Notes: generated from the letters alone by a model not told the origin. A stretch of DNA of 64,000 nucleotides from Drosophila pseudoobscura (GCF_009870125.1 NC_046683.1:41555869-41619868); one strand, 5' to 3'; positions 25,875 to 37,022 are shown, counted from the stretch's first letter. Translations and numbers: made by a program.

Positions 25875-27436
25875 ATGCTGATGCACGAGAAACTCATGTC
25901 CGGACAGTTCTTTAACGACCTGAAGACTGGTAAGTTAGCCACGCCCCCTAGCCCCCCGTCCAACAGCTTACTAAGAAATCCCTCCTCCTTCTTCTCTCTT
26001 TTTAAATAGATCGCAAGCCTTTGCTGCACCACCACCACCATCACCAGTACCACAACCACCATCACCACCACCAGCAATCGTCGCCGCAGCAGACGCACCA
26101 TCACCATCAGCAGCACCAGCAGCAGCAGCATCTGCAGCAACAGCATCTGCATCTGCAGCACAGCCAATTGCAGCAGCAGAGCCTGGCCCTACCCAAAATG
26201 GATCTCTACACCGCCTACGCCTATCAGCAGCAGCTCCTTGGCGCTGCCCTCAGCCAACAGCAGCAGCAGCAACAGCAGCAGCATCAACAGCAACTGCAGC
26301 AGGCAACAGTTGGAGGAGCTGCCTCCGCCGAGGTCCTTGATCTGTCACGCCGCTGCGACAGCGTGGAGACGCCCCGGAAGACTCCCTCACCCTACCAGAC
26401 CAACTACAGCTACGGCAGCGGCTCGCCCTCGACCTCACCCACAGCCACGGGCTCCGTCTCCGGCTCCGGCTCTGGCTCTATCCCAAGCAGCCTTCTGTAC
26501 TCCGTCCAACAGCAGCAACAGCAGCTGGCCAGCCTCTATCCGGCCTTTTACTACGGCAACATAAAGCAGGAGCCGTCCGCCCCCAAGGTCACACCTAATG
26601 CCAATGCCAGTGCCACGGCCACTGCCAGCCTCCTGCAGACATTCGCTGCTGCCTCGGCGGCTGCCGCCGCTGCAGCTGTGGGGGTTTCCCCACGACCGGC
26701 AAGCAATGCCAGCACCATGCAGATCGATGTTTTGGAGACCCCACAATCGCCGCCCGCAGCCCAGACCACCAACAACAGCAGCACCACCGCCTCCACCACG
26801 CCTACCAGCAGCACCGTAGCGAACAGCGCCTCCGACACGGGCAAGAACACACGCCCCTTCAAGGCATTCCCCCGGGACCCACTAGTGATTGCCGCCAACT
26901 TTGCGGCCACGGATGTTCTCCTGGACAACCCGCGCGTTGAGCGCTACACCGAGTACCGTAAGCGGGTACTCGAACAGATCCGCAGCTCGAACGGCGGCTC
27001 TCGCACCGTGACGAACCCCAAAATGCGTCGCACCAACTCCCGCAGCGGCAGCGTCAACGAAGGCAGCTCCTCGAACAACAACAGCGAGAGCGAGGATCGT
27101 GCGGCCGCCGAGGAATCCAGCGATTGCGACTCGCATGCCGGCAACTTCGAGTCCAAGTCTACCACAGGCTCTCACTCGAACGGCAGCTCCTCTGGGGCGG
27201 CGAATGCCAGCTTCCAGCCGTCCAGCGGCGGACAGGTGAAGGATGCCGCCTACTACGAGCGGCGTCGTAAGAATAACGCGGCAGCCAAGAAGTCGCGCGA
27301 CCGTCGCCGCATCAAGGAGGACGAGATTGCCATCCGGGCCGCCTACCTGGAGCGCCAGAACATCGAGCTGCTGTGCCAGATTGATGCGCTCAAGGCGCAG
27401 CTGGCCGCCTTCACGGCCAAGGTAGCCACTGCATAG
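25875..27436 (+). CDS. gt: Giant, bZIP gap-gene transcriptional repressor
   Basis: Exon 1 (25875-25929, MLMHEKLMSGQFFNDLKT) splices by a GTAAGT donor over an 80-nt intron to exon 2 (26010-27436), giving 493 aa. Exon 2 opens with histidine- and glutamine-rich runs, then VLDLS at residues 127-131, the type of motif through which Giant recruits the CtBP corepressor. Ser/Ala/Thr-rich low-complexity segments follow. The protein ends in a bZIP domain (about 430-493) whose basic region reads RRRKNNAAAKKSRDRRR, followed by a leucine zipper. Giant is a nuclear repressor that helps place anterior and posterior gap domains and limits even-skipped stripe 2. The protein is longer than the D. melanogaster one (recalled as about 448 aa), mainly through the His/Gln runs. 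Upstream it has its own large regulatory domain. Confidence 0.97.
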
Positions 27437-27918
27437 ACGATCCTCGATCAACGATCACTGATTACTGATCATTGATCCACGATCATCGATCCCAATCGCT
27501 AGAGCCAAATCCGGCTGCTTGTTGCGTTGAACGCGTGCGAGTCTCAGTTCAGATTGGTTTCGATTCGCCAGCCAGTTCCTATCTATATGAATTTTTTTTG
27601 GGTCAGCTTATCTGTGAATATAGCCTGGGGGCTCTCATCTTCTATCTGAGCTGTACCACCTCGCACCACGCTCCTTTATCTTTCGCATTTAAGTACTTTA
27701 AGTCCTTGGATATGTACACCGCCGCGGATACGTTATATTTGTAAAATGTAGTTCCTCCCAACTGCATCCTCGCAGTCTCCCCAGTTAATCAGCGAAACAG
27801 CTCCTGCTTTTATCCTGCGCCTATGCACAGCCCTACCCTACCCTACCATCATTGTAGAAATCCCCACTAGTCGTAGTTTACGGTTTAAGCGAATTTTTTT
27901 CATAGTTTCTAAGTGCAA

Positions 27919-27924
27919 AATAAA
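27919..27924 (+). terminator. giant poly(A) signal
   Basis: AATAAA about 480 nt after the giant stop codon, in A-rich DNA. The same signal is preserved inside every duplicated copy of this 3' UTR further right (the copies near 44300, 45320, 50570 and 57880). Confidence 0.7.
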
Positions 27925-28217
27925 ATACAAAATCCACAACAGATTATATCATTCTTTCCTTATTCTGTCACTGCGCGAGGGGCCCGCTTAGGGTCCGTGA
28001 AGAAGAGATATTAATTGGATTGGATAATATACTAAGTATATCTCCGAGGAATTTTTTTGCATTTAACAAAACGAAATGAAAGAATTGTTTATATCGGACT
28101 ATCTGCTACTGTTTATAAATAATATCTACTCGTACTCGTATTCAAAGTCAAGATTCTCGTACATGGGACTTCCTTTATGATGATCTGTGGGGAAATCTCC
28201 TGCGCCTGTGCCTGCTA

Positions 28218-28580
28218 CTAGTCCAGGGGATCTCCGAAACCCTTACAGAAGAGGCTAAAGGAGGAGGGAGAGACCACACGCACACAAATGTTAGTCAGCC
28301 AAATCGAATCGAATCGGATCGTGGACAGCTTATAGTTACCTATTTCTTCGGTGGATTGCAGCTCCAGGCCAAGCAATACAACCTCATTGGTCTCTGTACA
28401 AATTGCGACTTGTGGCATTGTATTGCTGGTCCCATTTTTCTCCCAGCTAAGAAGATTCCCGACAGCGATAGCAGGCTCTTTTGGATTGCCCATGTGATGC
28501 TTGCGCTTGCGTCCGTTGGGTTGCCCAATGGGTGGCCATGTGTCTGGCAATATCGACCTGCTGAGCTCCTCGTCGATTTT
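28218..28580 (-). pseudogene. Unidentified coding remnant cut by the DINE-1-like element
   Basis: On the minus strand an open stretch (28550-28218) includes the readings IGQPNGRKRKHHMGNPKEPA and QVAICTETNEVVLLGLELQS. It is followed by a plausible GT-AG intron (about 28275-28340) and a short terminal exon. The left part of the gene is missing where the DINE-1-like element begins. Copies near 44650-45060 and 57210-57620 carry an extra G (GGGAGGAAAAATGGG against GGGAGAAAAATGGG here), which changes the frame, so at least one version is broken. I do not recognise the protein. Confidence 0.4.
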
Positions 28581-29300
28581 TATACCCGATACTCAAAATG
28601 AGTATTGGGGTGTATTAGATTTGTGGTAAAAGTGGATGTGTGTAACGTCCAGAAGGAATCGTTTCCGACCCATAAAGTATATATATTCTTGAATAGCATC
28701 AATAGCCGAGTCGATTGAGCCCTGTCTGTCTGTCCGTCCGTCCGTCTGTCCGTCTGTCCGTCCCCTTCAGCGCCTAATGCTCAAAGACCATAAGAGCTAG
28801 ACCAACGATGTTTTGGATCCAGACTTCTGTGATATGTCACTGCTACAAAAATATTTCAAGAATCGTAGAAGATGACTATATCTTCCAGATTGCAAAATCT
28901 GAACCAGATCGTATAAATATTATAGCCAGAATCACAAAAAACAATTTCACTCTTTCTCGCTCTGTCTCACTCTAACACACAGGTTTCATGGTCGGTTTTG
29001 CCAATTGCAAAATATGAGTTCAAGGATCTCAGAACCCATAAGCTAGAGCAACCAAATTTGGTATCCACACTCCTGTGATATCGGACCTTGACCGTTTTGT
29101 GTCAAAATTTCGCTGATCATCTGGATCAGATCAGATAATTTTTATAGACAAAAGGAGCAAATCAATTTGCACTGGCTACGCGGCGCCCGACGTCACGCTC
29201 AGCCTGAATTTCTGTCTCTCTCGCACGCATTCTTTGTCGTGTCCTTCATTATTAGTGGCGTCTGCCGGAGGAGAGCCATACTGACTTAGTATCGGGTATA
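28581..29300 (+). mobile_element. DINE-1/INE-1-like (Helentron-type) element, 720 bp
   Basis: Begins TATACCCGATACT (28581-28593) and ends with the reverse complement, AGTATCGGGTATA (29288-29300). Inside it has the DINE-1-like block TTTCCGACCCATAAAGTATA, an AGCATCAATAGCCGAGTCGA stretch and a GTCY microsatellite (28722-28762). No coding capacity. A full-length inverted copy lies at 56488-57207, a truncated copy at 44511-44645 and one running off the window at 63806-64000, all carried as passengers of the amplified unit. Confidence 0.8.
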
Positions 29301-29980
29301 ACTGTAAAGTTGCGGCGTCCGCCTCAACTCACAACGTTCCCCCTCGTTTGTTGTATATTCGCTCTGTCCTAATTCCCTGGTGTTTGTATTGTTCAGATGG
29401 CTCCTTTTAATTGAACCTTTTTTTTACCAATGAAGTGGAGTGGAAATATTGGTTTTTTACTTGTCACAAAAAATGCAACTCTGGCTTGGACTGAGCACTG
29501 GCCCAACACTGTTCAGCGTTAATCCCAATCAAGTCACGAAACGTCTTTTAACACATACATGTTCCGTGCACCGATGAACTTTTGATGTACTGTACTGTTT
29601 TCTCCACTTTTTTGTTTGTTGCTGTTTGTTGATTAATTAATAATACAAAGGGGTTGCGTTATGGTTTGATCCATTCTCTATATTTTCCTCATTTTCTCAC
29701 GCGGACCGCACTGAACCTATTTTATGCACTTACTTTCTACGAGGCAAACGCTCTGGATCTGGCTTCGGGACCGGCTCAATTGCAGCAACAACAACAACCT
29801 TCACTTCACAGAAGGTCCAAAGGTCCCAGCCTAACGGGAATGAGTTAAAAGTATTATAGCTCTTAACGAATAGCGCGGCATATAAGACGCATTACATTTA
29901 ACAGCTAACAATGTAAGGATACATTTCATGTCGCTAACTGGTTCATTTCCTGTGTGAACAAAACTTTCATAAAATTATAA

Positions 29981-30133
29981 AAGGTCCGCTTGGAGTACGA
30001 CGCTACAACCTACAAAGAGCTGGTAGAAGCGAAGGTGCTACCATTAGCAAAGTCAATGGATTCATTTAAGGAAGCTGAAAATATTGTTCATAGCATAACT
30101 GGTGGTTTTGGAATAGATTTCAAAACGTCATAG
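29981..30133 (+). pseudogene. Deleted remnant of an unidentified gene
   Basis: Reads KVRLEYDATT, then jumps straight to KELVEAKVLPLAKSMDSFKE, and stops at TAG 30131-30133. In the two distal copies (55404-56487 and 62720-63805, minus strand) these pieces are separated by about 200 bp with further exon-like segments, and GAG stands where this copy has TAG. So this locus lost an internal segment and gained a premature stop. The protein is not recognised. Confidence 0.5.
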
Positions 30134-30181
30134 CCTCTTAAATAATAATTTAGAGAAAATGTTGTATATTTCCTCTAGTTT

Positions 30182-30267
30182 ACTATTTGACAATTGTTAA
30201 TCAAATTTCAATATATATATCACCTTAAAATCGTTTTTATATTATTGTGATTTGATTAACATATGCA
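30182..30267. other. Unique A/T-rich DNA left of the errantivirus
   Basis: Short stretch between the end of the amplified module (30181) and the retroelement. It ends in TGCA (30264-30267), which is repeated after the element at 38143-38146 as the target site duplication. Confidence 0.7.
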
Positions 30268-30804
30268 AATTAAACAACTGCGGCAGCGGATTGTGTTTTT
30301 AAAAAGGTTTTTATTTTACTTCGAACTTAACTTCACTGATATAGATATAAGTAGAGGGTCACAAAGGAGTTCCGGGCAAGGGATTGTGCGATATTAATAT
30401 TTAGCTAGACTTTGCGGAGTCGCTGCTCGATCAAGACTGATTTGAACTTTCTGATCTTTGCATCGTTGATCCCTTTCGGGAATCGTTTTTCTATAAACAT
30501 TTCAATTGATTTCGCCATCCCGAGTATTGGATTTCGTCATCCAAAGAGAGAACTGTAAAAGGCCTAAAGTGCAGGATCTGCAGAAAGCCGGGAGTGAGAT
30601 TGTTTATGAGAAGCCGGGTGTGGGCAAACATTGGTTTTCCATTTAGGCGAGTGTCAAAGATTGGGATTGCGGCGGGGGCGCTTGAGATTGTACATCTTAG
30701 AAATCAATTAGGCGGAGGCCCAAGATTGAAATTGTTTTCGTTTTGGAAAGCCAAAGATTGTTTACAACTCGTATAAGAGCTCAATGGAATTGGGTACGTT
30801 AACT
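30268..30804 (-). repeat. Errantivirus 3' LTR (left)
   Basis: 537 bp, apparently identical to the right LTR by reading. On the minus strand it begins AGTTAACGTACCC and ends CAGTTGTTTAATT. Confidence 0.95.
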
Positions 30805-30813
30805 CCCCCCATT
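30805..30813 (-). other. Errantivirus polypurine tract
   Basis: On the minus strand AATGGGGGG immediately precedes the 3' LTR, the expected primer for plus-strand DNA synthesis. Confidence 0.8.
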
Positions 30814-30814
30814 C

Positions 30815-32236
30815 TTAAATGTTTCGTCCCGATACATTTTGAAGTTCTGATAGAGCTCTAATTTCTTCTGACAGTATTTGAATGTTGCTTTCCACTATTT
30901 CTTCTGACGGTATTCTTATTGATTTAATAAGTACAAATTTGGTTAATTTATAGCCGAAGTAAAATAACATTAACAATATCAAAATGATTAAAAATAATGT
31001 TGTTAATGGTAAGGCCGTATTACCTAATGTTATAAGGGGATTTAAAATATTAACATTATCAAAAGAAAATTGCTTATCATTCGATTGTATATAATCGACT
31101 AATTCAAAATCGCTATATCTATGATGCGATATATATTTTAGAATTTTACCCTTATCATTTATGTGGGTTATATTATTTATTACAATTGTGTTGTTGAATA
31201 TAAGGAGATACGATCCTAACAAAGTAGTATTGTCTACGATATTTTTGCCTGAAACTAATATGGCACCATCCTGAATGATGTCTATTTCTTTGTTTTTTTC
31301 CCTTTTTTTAGTGCAGTTGGCTTTAAAGCCATTAAGTAAATTGGTGAAACAGGTACTCTTTAAATTTATTTGTGCGTAATTGTTAAAAGTTTCACTTTTA
31401 AAATTATTCATTAAATAGTATTTCTCCTTACATTCACAAACTTTTTCACTTATAACTAACATTCCATCATTTTGTGAGATGGCTCTTGCATGGTAAAACT
31501 TGCAAATATCTTTAATTTGAGGATATTTTATGTAAATGATTATTAAATCTGCATTTCGAATTATTTTAACCGTTGCAATGTCCAACAGATCAGACAGTTC
31601 AACATTATGTTTTTCATGCTTATAAATGTCCTCTATTTCGTTTTTATTTAAAATTTTTGTATTGAAAATGTTTACTTTTAAGAGGGTTATGGTATCAACT
31701 AAATTTAGTAGGTCAAAAGTTATTAATTTTAAACGATGCTTTCTCAGTATCGTTTCTTCATTGAAGATGACATTCTTTAATGAATTTGATAGCAATTCAA
31801 TTTCTTTGAAAAATTTGGAATTTATTACAAATTGTTTATTATTATTTTCAGTTAATTCATTTACTTTATTTTGTATTTTCAAAAAGTCGTCATGATCAGG
31901 GCTGCCTGCTATCCATTTCCAAATGGTACCTAATTAATTTATTCCCCTTTCTTTCCGTTTTGGAACTAATTCTGAAATCATTAATTTTAATAGACTTAAG
32001 TCCATTGATATTTCCCACTCATCGTCTGAATTAATTGATTTGTTGACATATTTGGATTCTTTATCAATTATCTCTCTATAAAAACTCAAATTAGTAAAAT
32101 GGAAAAGTTCAGCGTATGTTTCATAAGTGTAAACGTCTCTGTCGTCTTTGAGCAATAGATAGTCACTATGCGTATAGTCAATTACTTCCGCAGTCGTCAA
32201 TATAACAAAAGTCAGTATTAGTATATTCGCATACAT
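30815..32236 (-). pseudogene. Errantivirus env, interrupted by an in-frame stop
   Basis: An env-type reading frame begins at ATG 32236, 17 nt past the end of pol, with a hydrophobic signal-like N terminus. It reaches a basic furin-like stretch and then a TAA at 31934-31936. The same frame continues open from 31933 to 30815. It carries a conserved fusion-region-like segment, a long polar ectodomain with several cysteines and N-glycosylation sites, and one hydrophobic membrane anchor near the C terminus (about 30930-31010). The architecture matches errantiviral envelope proteins related to baculovirus F proteins. As it stands only the first 100 residues can be translated from the env start, so the copy should not make a working envelope. 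A sequencing error at the stop is possible. Confidence 0.8.
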
Positions 32237-32252
32237 TTTCTGGAAAAAATAT

Positions 32253-35200
32253 TTAATATTTGATGTTATCTTTATGTATAATTCTGTTTCTATTGTTGAT
32301 TATAATTTTATTCGGTCGATTTTCCTTAACTACCTGCTTTTTGTATCGGGATTGAAGTTTATTTCTTTCCCCGAATTTCTTTTCATAGACTACTTCTCCT
32401 ATTTTATAATCTTTTTCTCTTCTATCTTTGTTATGTATCTTAAGCATTTTGGTCTGAGCTTCCTTAAGTAATATTGGATTATGTTTGTGTTCTATTTTGT
32501 TATACAATATGTCATATGGCATTTGATTGGTCGTTGAATGTATCGTCAGGTTATATTTCAGTGCCGCCCTTATTATTATTTCTGAATAATCTGTTAGATT
32601 TAGTTCATCCTTGATGCACCGCGCTATTTCTGTTAGTGTGGAATGTACTCTTTCTACCTGACCATTTGAGGTGCTGTGTCTGGGATCAGCATAATAAATA
32701 GTTAAGTTACTTCTTTGTATGAATGATCTAAATTGTGCTGAAGTAAAGCTTGGTTCGTTGTCAGTCATTAATGATGTTGCTAGCGGAAAGTGTTGTAAAA
32801 TTTCCATTACCTTATTTTCAATGTTTAGTTTACTTTGAATTTCCTTGACCACCAAGTATTTGGAATAAGAATCTATACAAGTTATGAATGTTAGGTTTTG
32901 GGCATAGTATATGTCTAAGTGTAATTGATCTCCTTCTTTTGCTGGAATGGGAGCTTCCCCAATTGGAATTTTTACAGGGTGTCTCTGATATTTGTTTTTG
33001 TTACAGATCTCACAATTTTTTATATATTCTTTTAATTTTTTGTGCAGGTTTGGCCAATAATACAGCTTAGTTATTTGTTTGTAATTTTCGTCTAGTCCTC
33101 TATGGGCTCTGCAATGTGTTTCTTCTATAATTATAGCTTTATCTTCTGAATTTACTACATCTTGAAGGAACTTTCTCGTGAAGAGAAATTTATTTATGAA
33201 GTTTTCCTTTAGCTTATTTTGGATAAGGTATAAATCTTCTAAAGTGCAGTGTATTCCTGTGGTTAAGTGAGGCTGAATAAATTCTTTTAAAATGATTAGC
33301 AGATTGTCAACCGTATCAAATTCAATAATATGTCGGGTATTTTCATAAACTCTTACTAACTCATGAACTGTGAATCTCCCTTGCGCTAATAGTAGCTGCT
33401 GTTTAAATTGGTTTAGAGGCTTGCTAGTCTCTTGAATGACGTTTTCGAAACTACTCTCTGCTGAATGCTGAGTATTTATGTCTGATTCTGATTCTGTTTG
33501 GTCGACATCACTATCTGTCATATGATTTATTTTAATCCGAGATAACGCGTCCGCTACTACGTTAGTTGAGCCTGGCTTATAAATGATTTTTGGTGTGAAA
33601 CTTTCTATGAAGTAATACCAACGTTTCATTTCAACATTTGGATTTTTTTGCGACATTGCAAAGGACAAAGGTTGGTGATCTGTATGTATTTCAATTCCAC
33701 TCACTCCGTATAAATAATTTCGCAAATTTTTTAATGCCCATACAATAGCTAATAATTCCTTTTTATTAGTAGCATATAATTGCTCGGTTTTACTTAAAGT
33801 TTTAGAAATAAATGTTATGGGATTCCCATCTTGCGACAAAACTGCACCTATTGCTATGTCCGATGCATCTGTGGTTAATGTGAATTTTTTATTGTAATCT
33901 GGTTGTACTAATTCAATATGTGCTATTAAACTGTCCTTTAAATTATTAAATGCTCCAATTGCTGGTTCATCCAGCTGTATTAATGTTTTCTTGGATGCCC
34001 TTCGTGAAACTTTCCCATTTACTCCGCTCAGATATTTTGTTAAAGGTTTGGCAATTGTGGCATAATTTCGGACAAATTTTCTGTAATACCCTGTTAGTCC
34101 TAAGAAGCTGCGTAGCTCTCTGATATTTTTAGGAATTGGATAGTTTTGTATTGTGGAGATTTTGTCTGGATCTGTTTTAATGATATTTTGGGAAACAATG
34201 TATCCCAGAAATTTGGTTTCCAATTGAAAGAATTTAGACTTTTCTAGTGAAATTTTCATGTTAGCGTTTTGCAATATCTGAATTATATGAATTAGATCTT
34301 TATAATGTTGTTCTATAGTTTTTGAAAATATTATTATATCGTCCATATAAACGTGACAAGTTTTCCCAACTTGTTCTCTAAGTATATCGTCCATTGCCCT
34401 TTGGAAAATTCTGGGAGCGTTCGTCAATCCCATAGGCATTCTTAGAAATTCATATTTGCCGTTATTTATGGAAAAAGATGTTTTTTCAATATCTGATTCC
34501 CTCATTAAAATCTGATAGAAACCTGACTCTAAATCAATGGCCGAGAAATATTTCGCTTTACCTAAATTGGCAAGGATTACTGAAGGATCTTGCATAGGGT
34601 ATCTATCCGGTATGGTGTTTTCATTAAGTTTCTTAAAGTCTATTACTAATCTATGCTTAGGAGTTCCGTCCTCATTTACTCCCTTCTTTGGTACGACTAT
34701 TACCGGTGAATTATATGGGCTTTTACTAGGTCTGATTATACCTTCATCTAACATTTTACTTATTTCGTTATTAACGAAATCGTTAACCGAATAAGCGTAT
34801 GGATACTGCTTACCATATACCGGTCTATCGTGTTCAGTGTTAATCTCTCCTTTTATATCCGTTCTGAACGGTAACTGTAAATTTATATTGGCATGGTCTT
34901 CTTCGATGATAGATACCATTTTCTCTCTGAGATTTTCTAAATTGTCCTCTTTGTAGGTTATTGTGTTATACAATTTCATTTTTTTCAATTCAGAATTTGC
35001 ATAATTTTGAATGTCGGATATTTCTACGACGGCGCGTTCAGGATTTTTGCATCCCAAACTTTTAAATTGTTCATTGTCGGATAATTCAACGACGGCGTGT
35101 TCAGGATTCTTTAATCCCAAACTATTCGAACTTTTAATGTCGGATAATTCAACGACGGCGTGCTCAGGATATTTTAATCCCAAACTATTAAAACTTTGGA

Positions 35201-35723
35201 TGTCGGATAATTCAACGACGGCGGGTTCAGGATATTTGAATCCCAAACTATTGACGGATAATTCTTCGTCGGCGTGCTCAGGATTTTTTGATCCCAAGCT
35301 ATATAAACTTCCTTCTACGTTTACTGATTCACTTTTCATTTCTTTTTCTTCTTCAAAATATTTTTTTATTATATATTCCTTCAACGGAAGGATGGTTTTT
35401 CCTTCTATAAAGGTTAATTTGTTTAAAGTAAGGACCTCGTCATATATTAGTTTCTCCTCATTGTCTTTATAACTTAAAGTCCCCTTTCCTGTATCAATAA
35501 CCGCTCCGATTTTCTTTAATAGGTTAAATCCTATTAGTAAATCTGCCTCCATTCCATCTATTTCATAAAACACTTGCTTTGTGTTGAAAATTGTTATATT
35601 ATGGAAATATTTAATTATTGAAAACCCATTCACTGTAGCAACTTTCTTATAAATTGGTAATTCTTTTTTATTGTCGTAAATTCCTTTTTTTATATAACAG
35701 GAAGTTGCTCCCGTATCTATCAA
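32253..35723 (-). CDS. pol: Errantivirus Pol: protease, reverse transcriptase, RNase H, integrase
   Basis: Open frame of 1,156 codons with no breaks. Order: aspartic protease (IDTGATSC at the start), a five-unit internal repeat, reverse transcriptase (catalytic YMDDI, with the LPFRTDIKG and RLVIDFKKLN blocks), RNase H (TTDASDIAIGAVLSQ), integrase with HHCC zinc finger (H-x3-H, then CEICNK) and the D-D-E residues (HLDIYYAQ, MTDNEPSF, GQVERVHSTL). The frame is in the -1 phase relative to the end of gag and extends upstream of 35723 without an ATG, so it is presumably expressed as a Gag-Pol frameshift product. It is the only intact gene of the element and may supply trans functions. Confidence 0.93.
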   Translation of the reverse strand: MIDTGATSCYIKKGIYDNKKELPIYKKVATVNGFSIIKYFHNITIFNTKQVFYEIDGMEADLLIGFNLLKKIGAVIDTGKGTLSYKDNEEKLIYDEVLTLNKLTFIEGKTILPLKEYIIKKYFEEEKEMKSESVNVEGSLYSLGSKNPEHADEELSVNSLGFKYPEPAVVELSDIQSFNSLGLKYPEHAVVELSDIKSSNSLGLKNPEHAVVELSDNEQFKSLGCKNPERAVVEISDIQNYANSELKKMKLYNTITYKEDNLENLREKMVSIIEEDHANINLQLPFRTDIKGEINTEHDRPVYGKQYPYAYSVNDFVNNEISKMLDEGIIRPSKSPYNSPVIVVPKKGVNEDGTPKHRLVIDFKKLNENTIPDRYPMQDPSVILANLGKAKYFSAIDLESGFYQILMRESDIEKTSFSINNGKYEFLRMPMGLTNAPRIFQRAMDDILREQVGKTCHVYMDDIIIFSKTIEQHYKDLIHIIQILQNANMKISLEKSKFFQLETKFLGYIVSQNIIKTDPDKISTIQNYPIPKNIRELRSFLGLTGYYRKFVRNYATIAKPLTKYLSGVNGKVSRRASKKTLIQLDEPAIGAFNNLKDSLIAHIELVQPDYNKKFTLTTDASDIAIGAVLSQDGNPITFISKTLSKTEQLYATNKKELLAIVWALKNLRNYLYGVSGIEIHTDHQPLSFAMSQKNPNVEMKRWYYFIESFTPKIIYKPGSTNVVADALSRIKINHMTDSDVDQTESESDINTQHSAESSFENVIQETSKPLNQFKQQLLLAQGRFTVHELVRVYENTRHIIEFDTVDNLLIILKEFIQPHLTTGIHCTLEDLYLIQNKLKENFINKFLFTRKFLQDVVNSEDKAIIIEETHCRAHRGLDENYKQITKLYYWPNLHKKLKEYIKNCEICNKNKYQRHPVKIPIGEAPIPAKEGDQLHLDIYYAQNLTFITCIDSYSKYLVVKEIQSKLNIENKVMEILQHFPLATSLMTDNEPSFTSAQFRSFIQRSNLTIYYADPRHSTSNGQVERVHSTLTEIARCIKDELNLTDYSEIIIRAALKYNLTIHSTTNQMPYDILYNKIEHKHNPILLKEAQTKMLKIHNKDRREKDYKIGEVVYEKKFGERNKLQSRYKKQVVKENRPNKIIINNRNRIIHKDNIKY
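34990..35305 (-). repeat. Five-fold ~21-residue repeat inside Pol
   Basis: Between protease and reverse transcriptase the protein repeats the phrase SLG-x-K-(N/Y)-PE-xx-x-VELSDI about five times (for example SLGLKNPEHAVVELSD), at about 63 bp per unit. All units stay in frame. The insert is likely a spacer that grew by tandem duplication. Confidence 0.9.
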
Positions 35724-35776
35724 AACTTTTAATTCTCTGTTTATTTTTTTGTCTACTCTTTTTAGGTAGGGCAGAC

Positions 35777-36986
35777 CTACTTCGGGGGCTGATCTAAAAA
35801 ATGATCCTCCTCAATGTTATTTATCCTCATTGCTTTATTAGCCGGTTGTTCCGACATTTCGTTTGGCTTTCGTTTCTGCGCTTGATTGTCGTTAGACTGA
35901 TTATTCGGTACTACATTTGCCCTAAAATGCTGGGCTTGGCTATAATTGTTATTATTTCTCCTATAATAACCGTTAGTATTCTCCCGATAATTTCTATTGT
36001 TATTATTTCCCCTGAATTGATTGCTGTTCTGTCGGTTCCGGATTTGTATCGATTCGTCTACCTCCATTGGTTCTGGGGCCTGATTTTGTTGTTTATTACC
36101 CAAGAAATAGGGTTGTCCCCAAGACATGTTATTCCTCTGCAAATCCCTTTTTTGGTCGAATGGTGAACTGTTAGTCCTAGATTGTCGCTGGTTGAATCTT
36201 AAGGTATTAAAATTATTATTCCCTGAATTTCTGGGACCGCTGAATTGGTAGGCAAATTGGGCCCGAATGTTATTAGATTGCAATTCCTGTACCTTTGCTA
36301 AGGCATTCGGTAAATCTGGGGGATTCAATGAAAATAGGATTTCAGCAATGCCGCCGTTTAGGCCAGTGACAAAAATGCGTAAGGCATTGTCTCTAATTTT
36401 TTTTATTTGATTCTTTGGTGATTTCACTGTCCTTTCCGTGAGTCATTATTGTCTTATTTATTAACAAGGTCATTTTCTTGTTAACCTCGTTATAGAAATC
36501 TATAATTGAAAGGTTCCCTTGTCGGAGAACGCTTAACTCCTGTTCTATTATGTAAATAGGTCTCTTGTCACTGTAAACAAAGTCAAGCCGTGAAAGTATG
36601 GCATCAAAATTTAGAACTGTCCCGTGGTTGGTCAGTGCGTCATGTGCTGGTCCTGTTATTTTGTTTCTCAAAATTGTTAATGCAATATAATATTGCTTAC
36701 TTCCTTTCTTATATAACTTCACTGCAGTTTCTGCAGCTTCCCTCCATCCTACATATTGGTTTAATCCACCATTGAAAATTGGTAGGGATTCTATTACCTT
36801 TAATGTGGTGTCGTCTCTTATTGTCTCGTCTATTGTTTCTGCCTGATAATCCGATACCTGATCGGATTTAGTTTCTATTTGTTGTTTTAAATTTACAATT
36901 TGCTCTTGTACTTGTGAAATTTGAAGTGCTATCAATTGTTTGACCAGATCTGCTGTGAGATCGGTCCTTGCTTGAGAGTTAATCAT
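35777..36986 (-). pseudogene. gag: Errantivirus gag, frameshifted
   Basis: The N-terminal part runs from ATG 36986 (the open frame extends to 37022 without an earlier ATG) to a stop at about 36393. The C-terminal part continues in another phase from about 36427 to TAG 35777-35779. The two overlap at an A-rich stretch, where a one-base slip is the simplest explanation. The N half is helical with a coiled-coil-like start; the C half is Asn/Arg/Gln-rich and lacks a CCHC zinc knuckle, as in gypsy-group Gag. Alternative: a programmed frameshift, less likely because functional relatives have one continuous gag. Confidence 0.75.
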
Positions 36987-37022
36987 TTTTAGTTTTTCAA
37001 AATCTAAAGTTAGCTGATCCAC

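Larger units (their letters stand above)
27465..30181 (+). repeat. Source copy of the giant-downstream module used in the Ago2 amplicon
   Basis: This 2.7-kb block starts 28 bp after the giant stop codon. It contains the 3' UTR, an unidentified coding remnant, a DINE-1-like element and a second remnant. It is repeated in whole or part at 43842-44510 (+), 44511-45777 (-), 50369-51036 (-), 55404-58335 (-) and 62720-64000 (-, runs off the window). The distal copies share changes that are absent here (for example CACCGATC where the source has CATCGATC near 27484), so they appear to derive from one secondary copy. The 27465 edge aligns abruptly with Ago2 5' flanking DNA in the copies. Confidence 0.9.

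Noticed and set aside
26882-27451. 189-codon open frame antisense to giant
   Set aside because: It overlaps the bZIP coding exon on the other strand; the open frame follows from the GC-rich codon use of giant and shows no domain.
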